NCBI RefSeq assembly: GCF_039388045.1 | Contig: NZ_CP135015.1 | Location: forward strand, 62,001-126,000 | DNA from: Buchnera_K aphidicola_B | GTDB taxonomy: Bacteria; Pseudomonadota; Gammaproteobacteria; Enterobacterales; Enterobacteriaceae | DNA length: 64,000 bases | Reading direction: 5' to 3' | Part shown: piece after piece, positions 54,110-63,930 of the stretch | Layout of the letters: every line of letters begins with the position of its first letter | Numbering within the stretch: position 1 is the first letter of the stretch | The notes under the pieces: generated by a model | The model's input: the letters and a program-made list of their open reading frames with translations, nothing else | Told to the model about the DNA's origin: nothing | Database searches by the model: none | Made by a program: the position numbers and the translations under genes

Positions 54110-55941
54110 AATGTATTTATTTATTAATTTTAATACCATTTTTAAGTTTTATTTTTTTTATTTTTTTTGGGACTTTATTTGCAAAAAAAAAATCTAAATT
54201 TTTTGGTGTTTTTTTTATATTTTTAGAGTTGTTTGTTTTTTTATGTATTTGTTTTAAATTTTTTAGATCAGGTAATGTATTTTATGAGCATTTATTCACT
54301 TGGATATCTATAAATAGATTTAATATTGTTTTTTCTTTATTGTTAGATCAATTATCTTTTATAATGCTAAGTTTGTTAATTTTTATCAGTTTTTTAATTT
54401 ATTTGTTTTCTGTTTCATATATGAAATCTGTAAGTATATTTGATTATTCTAGATTTTTTGCGTATTTAAATTTGTTTATTGCAAGTATGGTTTTATTAGT
54501 TTTATCTGATAACATTATTTTAATGTATTTTGGTTGGGAAATTGTTGGTTTATGTTCTTATTTGTTAATTGGATTTTATAATGTTAATAAAAATAATGGA
54601 TTTTATGCTAGTAAAGCTTTCTTGATAACTAGAATAGGAGATGTTTTTTTATTTATTGCAATTTTAATGTTAAATTTTAAATTCAATACTTGTAATTTCA
54701 ATGATATTAATATGATAATTAATAATATCACTTTAATTCATACAAATCATCTGTTTTTAATTACTTTATTTTTATTTTTTGGAGCTATAGGTAAATCTGC
54801 ACAATTTCCTTTACACATATGGTTATCTGATGCTATGGTTGGACCTACTCCAGTATCAGCTTTAATACATTCTGCAACTATGATTACAGCTGGGGTTTAT
54901 TTAATTACTCGTATGCATTATTTATTTATTTTAAATCCTTTTATTTTATTAATATTACGAATTAGTGGTCTATTAACTATAATTATTGGATGTATATGCG
55001 CTTTAGCAGCAAAAGATTTAAAAAAAATATTAGCATATTCTACTATAAGTCAAATTGGATATATGTTTTTATCTCTGGGTGTAAAAGCTTGGGATGCTGC
55101 GATGATTCATTTAGTTATTCATGGAATGTTTAAGGCTTTATTGTTTCTTACTGCAGCAAGTTTAATAATATATTGTAATAATCAAAATATTTTTAAAATG
55201 TTGATTTGTAAAAAAAATGTATTTTTTTTATATATTTCTTTTATTTTTGGATGTTTATCTTTAATATCTTTTCCAATTATAACATCTGGTTTTTATAGTA
55301 AAGAAAATATTTTATTTAACATTTTACAAAATGGAAATTTATTTTTTTTTAGTATTAGTTTGTTATGTACTTTTTTAACATCGATATACACATTTAAAAT
55401 GTTTTTTCTTATCTTTAATTATGATCATGATGGTTATTCTATTCCTATTAGTAGCTTAATGCAAATCTTCCCTATGGTTATTTTAGTTATATGTTCCACT
55501 TATATTGGATTTTTATTTTTACCTAATGTATTTAATGTATTTTCTTATAAAATTTTTTCACATGATTATAAATTAATTTTAGGTTGTTGTTCTGGTTTAT
55601 TATCTATATTAGGTATTTTTTGTGCTTATTATTTATGGATATTAAATAAAACTTTATTAAGGGAATTGTTTAAATATAAATATATTTGTTATTTTTATAA
55701 AATGTTTTATAAATCTTTTTATTTTGATTTATTATATAAATATTTTTTTGTTTCTTTTTATAACAAAATTTCTAAAATTTTATACCACGATCCTGTAAAT
55801 AAAATTAATAGTTTAAATGTTTATTTTTTAAATTTTATAGGTCAAAAAATTATTTTATGTATTAATAGTTACTTACGTTGGTATATAACGTTAACTATAT
55901 TTAGTTTTTTAATTATATTGTCTATTATGGAAAATTTATAA
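54106..55941 (+). CDS. nuoL: NADH-quinone oxidoreductase subunit L
   Basis: Distal antiporter-like proton channel of complex I with the long lateral helix. 611 residues (E. coli 613). Key residues are visible: the glutamate in YFGWEIVGLCSYLLIGFY near 144 and the lysine in FGAIGKSAQFPLHIWLSDAMVGPTPVSALIHSATMITAG-type block near 229-260, then a lysine-aspartate channel residue in AKDLKKILAYSTISQIGYMF near 305. It starts in the nuoK stop. 88 bases separate it from nuoM. Confidence 0.97.
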   Translation: MKCIYLLILIPFLSFIFFIFFGTLFAKKKSKFFGVFFIFLELFVFLCICFKFFRSGNVFYEHLFTWISINRFNIVFSLLLDQLSFIMLSLLIFISFLIYLFSVSYMKSVSIFDYSRFFAYLNLFIASMVLLVLSDNIILMYFGWEIVGLCSYLLIGFYNVNKNNGFYASKAFLITRIGDVFLFIAILMLNFKFNTCNFNDINMIINNITLIHTNHLFLITLFLFFGAIGKSAQFPLHIWLSDAMVGPTPVSALIHSATMITAGVYLITRMHYLFILNPFILLILRISGLLTIIIGCICALAAKDLKKILAYSTISQIGYMFLSLGVKAWDAAMIHLVIHGMFKALLFLTAASLIIYCNNQNIFKMLICKKNVFFLYISFIFGCLSLISFPIITSGFYSKENILFNILQNGNLFFFSISLLCTFLTSIYTFKMFFLIFNYDHDGYSIPISSLMQIFPMVILVICSTYIGFLFLPNVFNVFSYKIFSHDYKLILGCCSGLLSILGIFCAYYLWILNKTLLRELFKYKYICYFYKMFYKSFYFDLLYKYFFVSFYNKISKILYHDPVNKINSLNVYFLNFIGQKIILCINSYLRWYITLTIFSFLIILSIMENL

Positions 55942-56029
55942 ATATTTATTTAAAAATTTATTAAAAGTTTTGTTTTATTTTTGAATTTAAAATAATGTAT
56001 GTTTTTTGAATATTTATAGGAATTTTTAA

Positions 56030-57547
56030 ATGTTACTTTTTTTGTTAGTTATTCTTCCTTTTATTGGTGGAATTTTATGTCTTCAATCTCAATATATTGA
56101 CTTAAAATTTCCGCGTTTTGTAGCATTATTGACAATTTTTAGCACATTTATTGTGCTAATTAAAATTTGGTTTGAACAATATTATAATAATTTTTTAAAA
56201 ATTCATATAAAAGATTATTGGGATATAGAATTTAATTATAATTTACTTACTAATTTAGGTATTAATTTTCATCTGGGTTTAGATGGATTATCTTATGTAA
56301 TGCTTATTTTAACTAGTTTATTAGGTTTCATTTCTGTTTTATGTTCTTGGAACGTGAAATTTAAAAATCAGGGTTTTTTTTATTTTTGTCTTATGTGGTT
56401 AATTGGTTCAATTATAGGTGTGTTTTTATCTTTAGATTTGTTTGTTTTTTTTTGTTTTTGGGAATTAGTTTCTATTCCTATGTATTTTTTAATATTAATA
56501 TGGGGTTTTAAGAATAAAAAAAAATATTTTTTTAAATATTCTATTAATAATTTTTTTATTTATTCAAAAATTTCTAGTTTTTTTTTATTATTAGGTGTTT
56601 TAGGTTTAGTATTTAATTATCATGCTTTGACTAATCATTGGTCATTTGATTATAATTTAATTTTAAATACACCTATTTCTTGGAATTTAGAATGTTTATT
56701 AATGTTTTTATTTTTTATATCTTTTTCTATTAAAATTCCTATTGTACCTTTTCATAATTGGATGGTGAATTTTCATACTTATGCACCTATTTCGGGAGCT
56801 TTAGATATTTCTGGTATATTATTAAAGACTTCTATTTATGGTTTATTACGTTTTAATATTTGTTATTTTCCTATTTCTTCTTTATATTTTTCTTATTTTT
56901 TTATTTTATTGGGTTTAATAAATATATTTTATTGTTCTTTTCTTGCATATAGTCAAAAAGATGCAAAACGTTTAATTGCTTATAGTTCTATTGCGCATAT
57001 GGGATATATATTAATTTCTTTATATAGCATGAATTTATTATCTTTAGAAGGGTTAATTATACAAGTAATTTCTCATGCGTTTACTACAGCTGCTTTGTTT
57101 ATATTATTAGGTGATATTTATTTTATTCTTGGGACGCGAAAAATAACAAAACTTTCTGGTATATGGATAATTTTAAATTATATTCCTGCTTTTCTTTTAT
57201 TTTTTTGTATGGCGAATTTAGGAATTCCTGGTACTGGAAATTTCACTGGTGAATTTTTAATGCTTTTAGGTAGTTATTTTTATGTTCCTAATATTACAAT
57301 TCTGGTTTCTATTTGTTTAATTTTTACTATGATATATTCATTAAAAATTTTGCAAAGTTTTATTTTTGGTATTTATAAAAATGAAAATAAATTTATTATT
57401 CAAATAGGATGTTTGGAAAAATTTGTTCTGTTTTTTTTGTTTATTTTAGTAATTATTATTGGATTGTATCCTCAAAAAATTTTAGATATTTTATATTATT
57501 CTATTATGAATATTTATAAAAACTTTAATTATTTGACAGAAAATTAG
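56030..57547 (+). CDS. nuoM: NADH-quinone oxidoreductase subunit M
   Basis: Second antiporter-like proton channel, 505 residues (E. coli 509). GLDGLSYVMLILTS near residue 84, the glutamate in FCFWELVSIPMYFLI near 144, the lysine in SIKIPIVPFHNWM near 234, the following LDISGILLKTSIYGLLRF, and SQKDAKRLIAYSSIAHMGYI near 320 are conserved. Very Phe/Tyr/Ile-rich. AGGAA at 56020-56024 precedes ATG 56030. nuoN begins nine bases after its stop. Confidence 0.97.
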   Translation: MLLFLLVILPFIGGILCLQSQYIDLKFPRFVALLTIFSTFIVLIKIWFEQYYNNFLKIHIKDYWDIEFNYNLLTNLGINFHLGLDGLSYVMLILTSLLGFISVLCSWNVKFKNQGFFYFCLMWLIGSIIGVFLSLDLFVFFCFWELVSIPMYFLILIWGFKNKKKYFFKYSINNFFIYSKISSFFLLLGVLGLVFNYHALTNHWSFDYNLILNTPISWNLECLLMFLFFISFSIKIPIVPFHNWMVNFHTYAPISGALDISGILLKTSIYGLLRFNICYFPISSLYFSYFFILLGLINIFYCSFLAYSQKDAKRLIAYSSIAHMGYILISLYSMNLLSLEGLIIQVISHAFTTAALFILLGDIYFILGTRKITKLSGIWIILNYIPAFLLFFCMANLGIPGTGNFTGEFLMLLGSYFYVPNITILVSICLIFTMIYSLKILQSFIFGIYKNENKFIIQIGCLEKFVLFFLFILVIIIGLYPQKILDILYYSIMNIYKNFNYLTEN

Positions 57548-57556
57548 AAGGTTATC

Positions 57557-59020
57557 ATGAGTAAAATTAATTTATTGCAACAAATAATTGCTTTATTTCC
57601 TATAATAATTATTTTTTTTTCTATATTATTAATAGTTTTTAGTATTTCTATTTATAGAAATCATTTATTTGTTTTTAGTGTTTCTATTATTTGTTTTTTT
57701 TTATCTTTATTTTCTATATTTATATATAATAAATTGTATGTTTTACCGTTTTATTTTATACAGTATATTACTATAGATTATTATTCTTTTTTTAATGAAG
57801 TAATAATATTATTGACTAGTTTATTTACATGTTTGTTTTTTTATTTACGATTCAAATTTGTGTCTATTAATAAAGAAGAGTTATATTTGTTATTATTACT
57901 ATCTACTTTAGGCGCTATAATTTTAATTAGTACTAATAATATGATGTTATTATATATTTCTATAGAATTACTCTTTTTCCCTTTATTTGGGTTAATAGGA
58001 TATTTTATAAATTATAAAAATTCTTTAGAATCTGTTTTAAAATATATTATTTGGTCTAGCATTACTTCGATTTTTTTATTATTAGGTGTTTCTTTTATAT
58101 ATTTAATTTTGGGTAGTTTTAATATTGATCATTTTATATATTTTTTTGATTTACTTTCTTTGAAAGATAATTGTTTATTAATTTTGGGATGTTTAATAAT
58201 ATTGATTTCTTTATTATGTAAACTGTCTATTTTTCCTTTTTATTTTTGGATATCTGATGTATATCAAGGAATTACTTTTCCTGTATTAATATATTTTTCT
58301 ATTGTAGCTAAAATTGCAGTTTTTAGTTTTTTAATGAACTTTTTTAAAAATATTCCTATAAATTATATTCAAAATATATATTATCTTATATATATTTTAG
58401 CTTGTTTTTCTGTATTTTTAGGAAATTTAATAGCCTTAATGCAAAATAATATAAAAAGCTTATTAAGCTACACTTCTATATCACATTTCGGTTATATATT
58501 AATTACTTTAGTTGCTTTTTATAATAAATCTTTAATTTTTAGCACTAATTATCTTTATTTTTTAAATTATTTTTTAATTAATATCGGAATTTTTGGAACT
58601 TTAAGCACAATATCAAATATTTTTTATATAAATAATAATTGTAATACTATATCAATGTATAAGGGTTTATTTTGGAAAAGTCCATTTTTAGCTTTATCAT
58701 TGACAATTAATTTATTATCAGCTTCTGGAATACCATTTACTATTGGTTTCATTAGTAAGTTTTATCTTATGTTTTTTTTGTTTAATCAAAAATATTTTAT
58801 TTTAGTTATATTAATGACGATAAGTAGTGTTTTAGGTATATATTGTTATTTTAAAATAATTTTTCCTTTATTTTGCTATCCTGCAAATTTGTTATTTCGT
58901 GAAAACTATTCTATTTGTAATCTTATTATAAATTATTTTGCACTTTTTTTAATTATTTTTTTAATTATATTTTATGGTTGTTATCCTAAATTCTTATTAA
59001 TTTTATTTAATTTACATTAA
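57557..59020 (+). CDS. nuoN: NADH-quinone oxidoreductase subunit N
   Basis: Third antiporter-like channel and last nuo gene; 487 residues (E. coli 485). The charged residues are in LLYISIELLFFPLFGL near 136 and CKLSIFPFYFWISDVYQGITFPVLIYFSIVAKIAVF-type block near 220-250, then LMQNNIKSLLSYTSISHFGYI near 298. AGAAGG before ATG 57557 is the ribosome-binding site. With it the operon encodes all 13 subunits, so complex I should be functional. folC, next in some relatives, is not present. Confidence 0.96.
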   Translation: MSKINLLQQIIALFPIIIIFFSILLIVFSISIYRNHLFVFSVSIICFFLSLFSIFIYNKLYVLPFYFIQYITIDYYSFFNEVIILLTSLFTCLFFYLRFKFVSINKEELYLLLLLSTLGAIILISTNNMMLLYISIELLFFPLFGLIGYFINYKNSLESVLKYIIWSSITSIFLLLGVSFIYLILGSFNIDHFIYFFDLLSLKDNCLLILGCLIILISLLCKLSIFPFYFWISDVYQGITFPVLIYFSIVAKIAVFSFLMNFFKNIPINYIQNIYYLIYILACFSVFLGNLIALMQNNIKSLLSYTSISHFGYILITLVAFYNKSLIFSTNYLYFLNYFLINIGIFGTLSTISNIFYINNNCNTISMYKGLFWKSPFLALSLTINLLSASGIPFTIGFISKFYLMFFLFNQKYFILVILMTISSVLGIYCYFKIIFPLFCYPANLLFRENYSICNLIINYFALFLIIFLIIFYGCYPKFLLILFNLH

Positions 59021-59559
59021 TTATATTTTATATATTTAAATAATAAATATTTATTTTTTAAATTTATTTCTTTTATTGAATAATATATTCATATGTAATT
59101 AATTTAAATTTTTTTAAAATTTAAAAGGATTATTTTTAAATATAATACATATTTTTATATATAAATATTTAAATAATTTAATAATTTAATAATTTAATAA
59201 TTTTAATTAATAAATATTATTTTAGATCTTAACAGGATTGTGCTGTCGTTATTTATATTTTAAATTTTTTATTGATATTGGTAATATTACCAATATCAAG
59301 TTTTACATTCACTATATGTTGAACATAAATGTATAAATTTTTAATATTATTTAGATAATATTAAATATATTCTCTTTATTTTTATTAGTATTGATATTAT
59401 GTTAGTATATAAAATTTTTTAAATAAATGATTATAAAATTATTTTATATTATTAAAATAATGTAATATTTTAAAAGTAATTTACGTTTGTAAGATAAGTT
59501 CATGATCATTTTTAAATAATTTGTGAAATTATTATTCCTGTTAAATTTATTTATTATTT
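59021..59559. other. Spacer between convergent nuoN and prs, no gene seen
   Basis: 539 bases between the 3' ends of nuoN (+) and prs (-). No open frame of note and no tRNA fold was recognised. It contains a perfect 28-base palindrome (listed separately) and a short less AT-rich patch at about 59226-59250. In related genomes folC and cvpA-like genes lie between nuoN and prs; the length fits a decayed or deleted segment, but no residue of them is readable. Confidence 0.5.
59272..59299. repeat. Perfect 28-base palindrome
   Basis: TTGATATTGGTAAT is followed without gap by its exact reverse complement ATTACCAATATCAA. As RNA it can form a 10-12 pair hairpin on either strand. It is about 250 bases from both flanking stop codons. 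On the + strand GTTTTAC follows, a short T-run, so it may terminate read-through from nuo; on the - strand no T-run follows. A protein-binding site is an alternative. G and C positions in the arms pair perfectly, which argues for selection. Confidence 0.75.
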
Positions 59560-60507
59560 CTAATGTTCAAACATAGCAGATATTGATTCTTCATTATTTA
59601 TTCTACGTATAGCTTCAGCTAACATGTAACTTAGAGTTAATGTACGTACATTAGGTAAAGATTTTATTTTTTTAGTCAATGGGATTGTGTCACATACCAC
59701 TATTTCATTTATACTAGAATTTTTAATGTTTTCTAATGCAGGTCCAGAAAATATTGGATGTGTTGCATATGCAAAAACACGTCTTGCGCCATTTTTTTTT
59801 AGTGCTTTAGCTGCACTACATAATGTCCCTCCAGTATCAATAATATCATCTATTAAAATACAATCTTTGTTTTCAATATCTCCTATTATATGCATTACTT
59901 GTGAATAATTAGCATATGGTCTTCTTTTGTCTATTATTGCCATATCTGTATCGTTTAATAACTTTGCTATTGCTCTAGTTCTAACAACCCCTCCTATATC
60001 TGGTGAAACTACAACTGGGTTTATTAGATGTATTTTTAACATATCTTCTAATAATACTACACTACCAAAAACATTATCCACAGGTATATCAAAAAAACCT
60101 TGAATTTGTTCTGCATGTAAATCTACTGTTAAAATTCTATCTACCCCTACATTTGATAAAAAATCTGCTATAACTTTGGCGGTTATCGGTACTCTTGCAG
60201 ATCTTACTCTTCGATCTTGTCGGGCGTAACCAAAATATGGAATTACAGCAGTAATTCTTCCTGCAGATGCTCTTCTAATTGCATCAATCATAACTATTAA
60301 TTCCATTATGTTATCGTTAGTTGGGTAGCAAGTTGATTGAATTACAAAAACATCTGATCCTCTAACATTTTCATTAATTTGTACGCTAATTTCTCCATCG
60401 CTAAATCTACCTATTATTGCATTACTTAGTTTATGATATAAACTTTTTGCAATAGATTGTGCTAAATTTGGTGTAGCATTTCCAGAAAATAATTTTATAT
60501 CCGACAT
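59560..60507 (-). CDS. prs: Ribose-phosphate pyrophosphokinase (PRPP synthase)
   Basis: Makes PRPP from ribose-5-phosphate and ATP for nucleotides, histidine (HisG) and tryptophan. 315 residues, as in E. coli. It starts DIKLFSGNATPNLAQSIA; GRFSDGEISVQINENVRG near 35, the flexible loop YFGYARQDR near 96, VDLHAEQIQGFFDIPVDN near 128, and the PRPP-binding signature DCILIDDIIDTGGTL near 213 are intact. AAGGA is correctly placed upstream of ATG 60507. The protein is much less AT-biased than its neighbours, showing strong constraint. Confidence 0.98.
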   Translation of the reverse strand: MSDIKLFSGNATPNLAQSIAKSLYHKLSNAIIGRFSDGEISVQINENVRGSDVFVIQSTCYPTNDNIMELIVMIDAIRRASAGRITAVIPYFGYARQDRRVRSARVPITAKVIADFLSNVGVDRILTVDLHAEQIQGFFDIPVDNVFGSVVLLEDMLKIHLINPVVVSPDIGGVVRTRAIAKLLNDTDMAIIDKRRPYANYSQVMHIIGDIENKDCILIDDIIDTGGTLCSAAKALKKNGARRVFAYATHPIFSGPALENIKNSSINEIVVCDTIPLTKKIKSLPNVRTLTLSYMLAEAIRRINNEESISAMFEH

Positions 60508-60726
60508 TTTAGTTCCTTATATATTAAATATTGGATATAATATTATAAATAATTCTCATATATAAATATATTAAAATAATATTTATATATATTAAATATT
60601 AATTTTAATAATATATTTTTAAAATACAATTTTATATACATTTTGAAAATAAAATATTTGAATATCTACTGAATGTTGAAATATATTAATAATTTTATAT
60701 TGTATTAATTAAGGAATTATAATTAT

Positions 60727-61803
60727 ATGAAAAAAATAATGGTTTTAAAATTACAATCTTTATATAAGCGTTATATTGAAATTCAAGTATTATTAACTAA
60801 AAAAGATGTTATTATTAATAATAAAAAATTCAGTGCTTTATCTCGTGAATTTTTAAAATTATCTCGTATATGTAAGTATTTTATTAATTGGAAATTAATT
60901 AAAAAGGATATTATTTCTCTTAAAGAGTTATTACATGATTCTGAGATGTACGAGTTAGCATATAATGATTTAAAAAATAGTTATATTAAAAAAAAAAAAA
61001 TAGAAAAAAAAATAAAGTTTTTATTAATACCTATTGATCCTAATGATAAAAATGGTTGTATAATTGAAATTCATGCAGCTACAGGAGGTGACGAAGCTTC
61101 AATTTTTGCAGGTGATTTATTTCGTATGTATAGTCGATATGCTGAGTTAAATTCTTGGAATATTAATATTATGCATGTACAACATAGTGTTAAAGGTGGT
61201 TTTAAAGAAATTATTTTTAAAATCATTGGTTATGGAGCTTGTGGAAAATTAAAATTTGAATCAGGTGGGCATAGAGTACAACGTATACCAAAAACAGAAT
61301 CACAAGGTCGATTGCATACCTCTACTTGTACTGTGGCGGTTATGCCAATAGTTAAACAATCAAAATTATTAAATATTTTACCTAATGATTTAAAAATTGA
61401 TACTTTTCGTGCCTCAGGTGCTGGAGGACAACATGTAAATACTACTGATTCTGCAATAAGAATTACACATATTCCAACTGGTATAGTAGCAGAATGCCAA
61501 GACGAAAGATCGCAACATAAAAATAAAGCAAAAGCTTTGTCTATTTTATCTGCTCGTGTTTATAATGCAAAAATTTTAAAAAAAAATAAAAAAAAAGCTT
61601 TTTTACGTAAAAATTTATTAGGAACTGGTGAACGTTCAGATCGTAATAGAACATATAATTTCCCTCAGAATAGAGTTACGGATCATAGAATTAATTTAAA
61701 TTTATATTGTTTAAATGATATTTTAGCTGGTAATATGGATTTGTTGATTCAACCTATTATACAAGAATATCACGCTGATATTTTATTAAATATTTCTAAA
61801 TAA
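60727..61803 (+). CDS. prfA: Peptide chain release factor 1
   Basis: RF1 recognises UAA and UAG and triggers peptide release. 358 residues (E. coli 360). The codon-recognition PxT motif is PKT in RVQRIPKTESQGR near residue 185, and the catalytic GGQ is in GAGGQHVNTTDSAI near 232. The C-terminal RSDRNRTYNFPQNRVTDHRIN block is conserved. A 13-A tract at 60988-61000 stays in frame. AAGGAA precedes the start. TAG stops, for example in hisF, are used, so RF1 is needed. prmC, whose product methylates GGQ, follows after three bases. Confidence 0.97.
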   Translation: MKKIMVLKLQSLYKRYIEIQVLLTKKDVIINNKKFSALSREFLKLSRICKYFINWKLIKKDIISLKELLHDSEMYELAYNDLKNSYIKKKKIEKKIKFLLIPIDPNDKNGCIIEIHAATGGDEASIFAGDLFRMYSRYAELNSWNINIMHVQHSVKGGFKEIIFKIIGYGACGKLKFESGGHRVQRIPKTESQGRLHTSTCTVAVMPIVKQSKLLNILPNDLKIDTFRASGAGGQHVNTTDSAIRITHIPTGIVAECQDERSQHKNKAKALSILSARVYNAKILKKNKKKAFLRKNLLGTGERSDRNRTYNFPQNRVTDHRINLNLYCLNDILAGNMDLLIQPIIQEYHADILLNISK

Positions 61804-61806
61804 TAT

Positions 61807-62636
61807 ATGACTATTAATAAATGGTTAGTATTTTCTTTTATAAAACTCGAAAAATATTCCTTATCAAAATATTATGCTGAAGAAATAATTTGTTTTATAT
61901 TAAATAAAAAAAAAAATTGGATTTTTTTAAATATTGAATTTTTATTATGTTTTAAAATATTAAATAAACTAAATTATTTATTATCGCGATGTCTTAATTT
62001 CGAACCTTTAGACTATTTATTTAAAAAAAATAATATTTTTTTTTTGAATTTTGTAATTTCCAAAGATACTTTAATTCCTAGAATTTCAACTAAAATTTTA
62101 ATTGAAGTTGTTTAAATAAAGTTAAAAATATTAATAGTTCAATATTAGATTTAGGTACTGGTTCTGGTTTAATTGCCTTAAGTATTGCTAAATTTTACAA
62201 AAATAATAAAATATTAGGTTTAGATAAAAATTTTAAATCTATTATGATAGCTAAAAAAAATGCTATTATACATGATCTTAGCAATGTTTATTTTATATTA
62301 AGTGATTGGTTTAATTCTATTAAAAATATGCATTTTGATATTATTGTTAGTAATCCTCCATATATTAGTTATGAAGAGAATTTTTTATTAAAGAAAAATA
62401 TTTTTTTTGAACCTTTAAATGCTTTATTTTCAGAAAAAAAGGGGTTAAGAGATATAAAGTATATTATTCAAGAATCAAAAAAATACTTAAATTCAAACGG
62501 TTGGTTAATGATTGAACATGGTTTTATGCAAAGAAAAATTATTTTAAAATATTTTAAAATACATAAATATAGTAATATAATTTCTTATAAAGATATTTAT
62601 GGTATATATCGTATTACAATAGGTCAAATAAAATAG
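61807..62636 (+). pseudogene. prmC: Release factor glutamine methyltransferase, frameshifted
   Basis: PrmC (HemK) methylates the GGQ glutamine of RF1 and RF2. The first frame (61807-62115) encodes the N-terminal domain through VISKDTLIPRISTKILIEVV and stops at TAA 62113-62115. The rest is in the -1 frame: from about 62109 it reads CLNKVKNINSSILDLGTGSGLIALS, with the SAM-binding loop, then FDIIVSNPPYIS with the catalytic NPPY, to the stop at 62636. One extra base near 62109 would restore a 276-residue protein (E. coli 277). No long homopolymer lies at the junction. It is a recent null mutation, a sequence error, or a frameshifted but rescued gene. Confidence 0.88.
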
Positions 62637-62709
62637 ATTTATTTTGTACTATATAAAAATATTTATAATATATATTTTAATATTTCATAAATATATTTTA
62701 GAGGATTTA

Positions 62710-63930
62710 ATGAAAAATACTTTGATTTTAGTATTTAATTGTGGTAGTTCTAGTTTGAAATTTTCTATATTAAATGTTTATAGTAAGAAAAAATTTTTAT
62801 ATGGTGTTGTAGATTTTATTAGAAAAGAATTTATTTCTGTTGTATGGACTATAGGTGATTTACAATTTAAATCTTTATTAAATTTTAATGGTTCATATAA
62901 AATTGTTATAAATTTTATTTTGGAAGAAATTATATTTAAAGAAAGATATTTATTATCTAAATTAATAGGTATTGGCCATAGAGTTGTACATGGTGCGCAA
63001 TATGTTAATAAATCTGTTATTATTAATAAAAAAGTTTTAAATTATATTAAAAAAGCTTGTATTTTTTCACCATTACATAATCCAATAAATTTATTATGTA
63101 TTAAAATTATTCTTAATAAAATGAATTTATTTAAAAAAAATAATGTTGCTGTTTTTGACACTGCTTTTCATCAAACTATTCCAAAAAAATTTTATTTATA
63201 TGGTATTCCTTACTTTTATTATAAGAAATATAGTATAAGAAAATATGGAGCGCATGGTATTAGTTGTTTATATTCAGTAAGAACAGTATCTAAAATATTA
63301 AATATTCCTTTAAATAAACTAAATGTTATTATTTGTCATTTAGGAAATGGATCATCCATTTCTATTGTTAAACATGGTAAATGTCTTGATACTTCCATGG
63401 GTTTGACTCCATTAGAAGGTTTAATTATGGGTACTAGAAGTGGCGATATTGATCCTTCAATTGTATTTTATATGTATAAAAAATTAAAAATGAGTATCGA
63501 AAGTATTGAGTCAATTTTAACAAAAAATTCTGGTTTATTAGGTATAAATGGTATTTCGCAAAACTTTCATTATTTAAAAAAAAAATATTATACAAATAAG
63601 TTTGTTAAGTTGTCTATTGATATGTTTTGTGCAAGAATAATAAAATATATTGGAGCATATTTTGTATTAAATGAAAAAAAAATTCATGCTTTAATTTTTA
63701 CTGGTGGAATAGGTGAAAATGTTCCTTTGGTTCGAAAAATAATTATTTCTAAATTATCGATTTTAGGTTTTTATATAGATAAAAGTAAAAACAATTCTGT
63801 TGTTAATAAAAATATTTTCATAAATACTAAAAATAGTATCAATATTTTAATTATACCTTCTAATGAAGAATATATAATTGCTGAAGAAGTTTTATATTTA
63901 ATTAATAAATACAAAATTAATGTTATGTGA
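62710..63930 (+). CDS. ackA: Acetate kinase
   Basis: Interconverts acetyl phosphate and acetate with ATP formation. 406 residues (E. coli 400) from ATG 62710; GAGGA at 62701-62705 is correctly spaced, and the 22 codons open upstream have no family match. Conserved: VFNCGSSSLKFS at the N-terminus, GHRVVHGAQY near 86, FDTAFHQTIP near 150, YGAHGISC near 180, CHLGNGSSI near 210, MGLTPLEGLIMGTRSGDIDP near 228 and FTGGIGENVP near 335. pta probably follows beyond the window. The last 70 bases of the window (63931-64000) hold no gene. Confidence 0.96.
   Translation: MKNTLILVFNCGSSSLKFSILNVYSKKKFLYGVVDFIRKEFISVVWTIGDLQFKSLLNFNGSYKIVINFILEEIIFKERYLLSKLIGIGHRVVHGAQYVNKSVIINKKVLNYIKKACIFSPLHNPINLLCIKIILNKMNLFKKNNVAVFDTAFHQTIPKKFYLYGIPYFYYKKYSIRKYGAHGISCLYSVRTVSKILNIPLNKLNVIICHLGNGSSISIVKHGKCLDTSMGLTPLEGLIMGTRSGDIDPSIVFYMYKKLKMSIESIESILTKNSGLLGINGISQNFHYLKKKYYTNKFVKLSIDMFCARIIKYIGAYFVLNEKKIHALIFTGGIGENVPLVRKIIISKLSILGFYIDKSKNNSVVNKNIFINTKNSINILIIPSNEEYIIAEEVLYLINKYKINVM

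Noticed and set aside
59150..59200. Direct AATAATTT repeats near 59170-59200 as an iteron-like or replication element
   Set aside because: Only a few short A/T units with no conserved G/C core; typical simple-sequence drift in a non-coding spacer.
62100..62120. Programmed -1 ribosomal frameshift in prmC
   Set aside because: The junction (GTT GTT TAA) has no X XXY YYZ slippery heptamer in the right frame and no evident downstream stem, so a mutation or sequence error is more likely.
62644..62709. Upstream 22-codon extension of ackA as a signal or membrane anchor
   Set aside because: Although hydrophobic, it ends exactly at a GAGGA ribosome-binding site and ATG that begin the conserved acetate kinase N-terminus.
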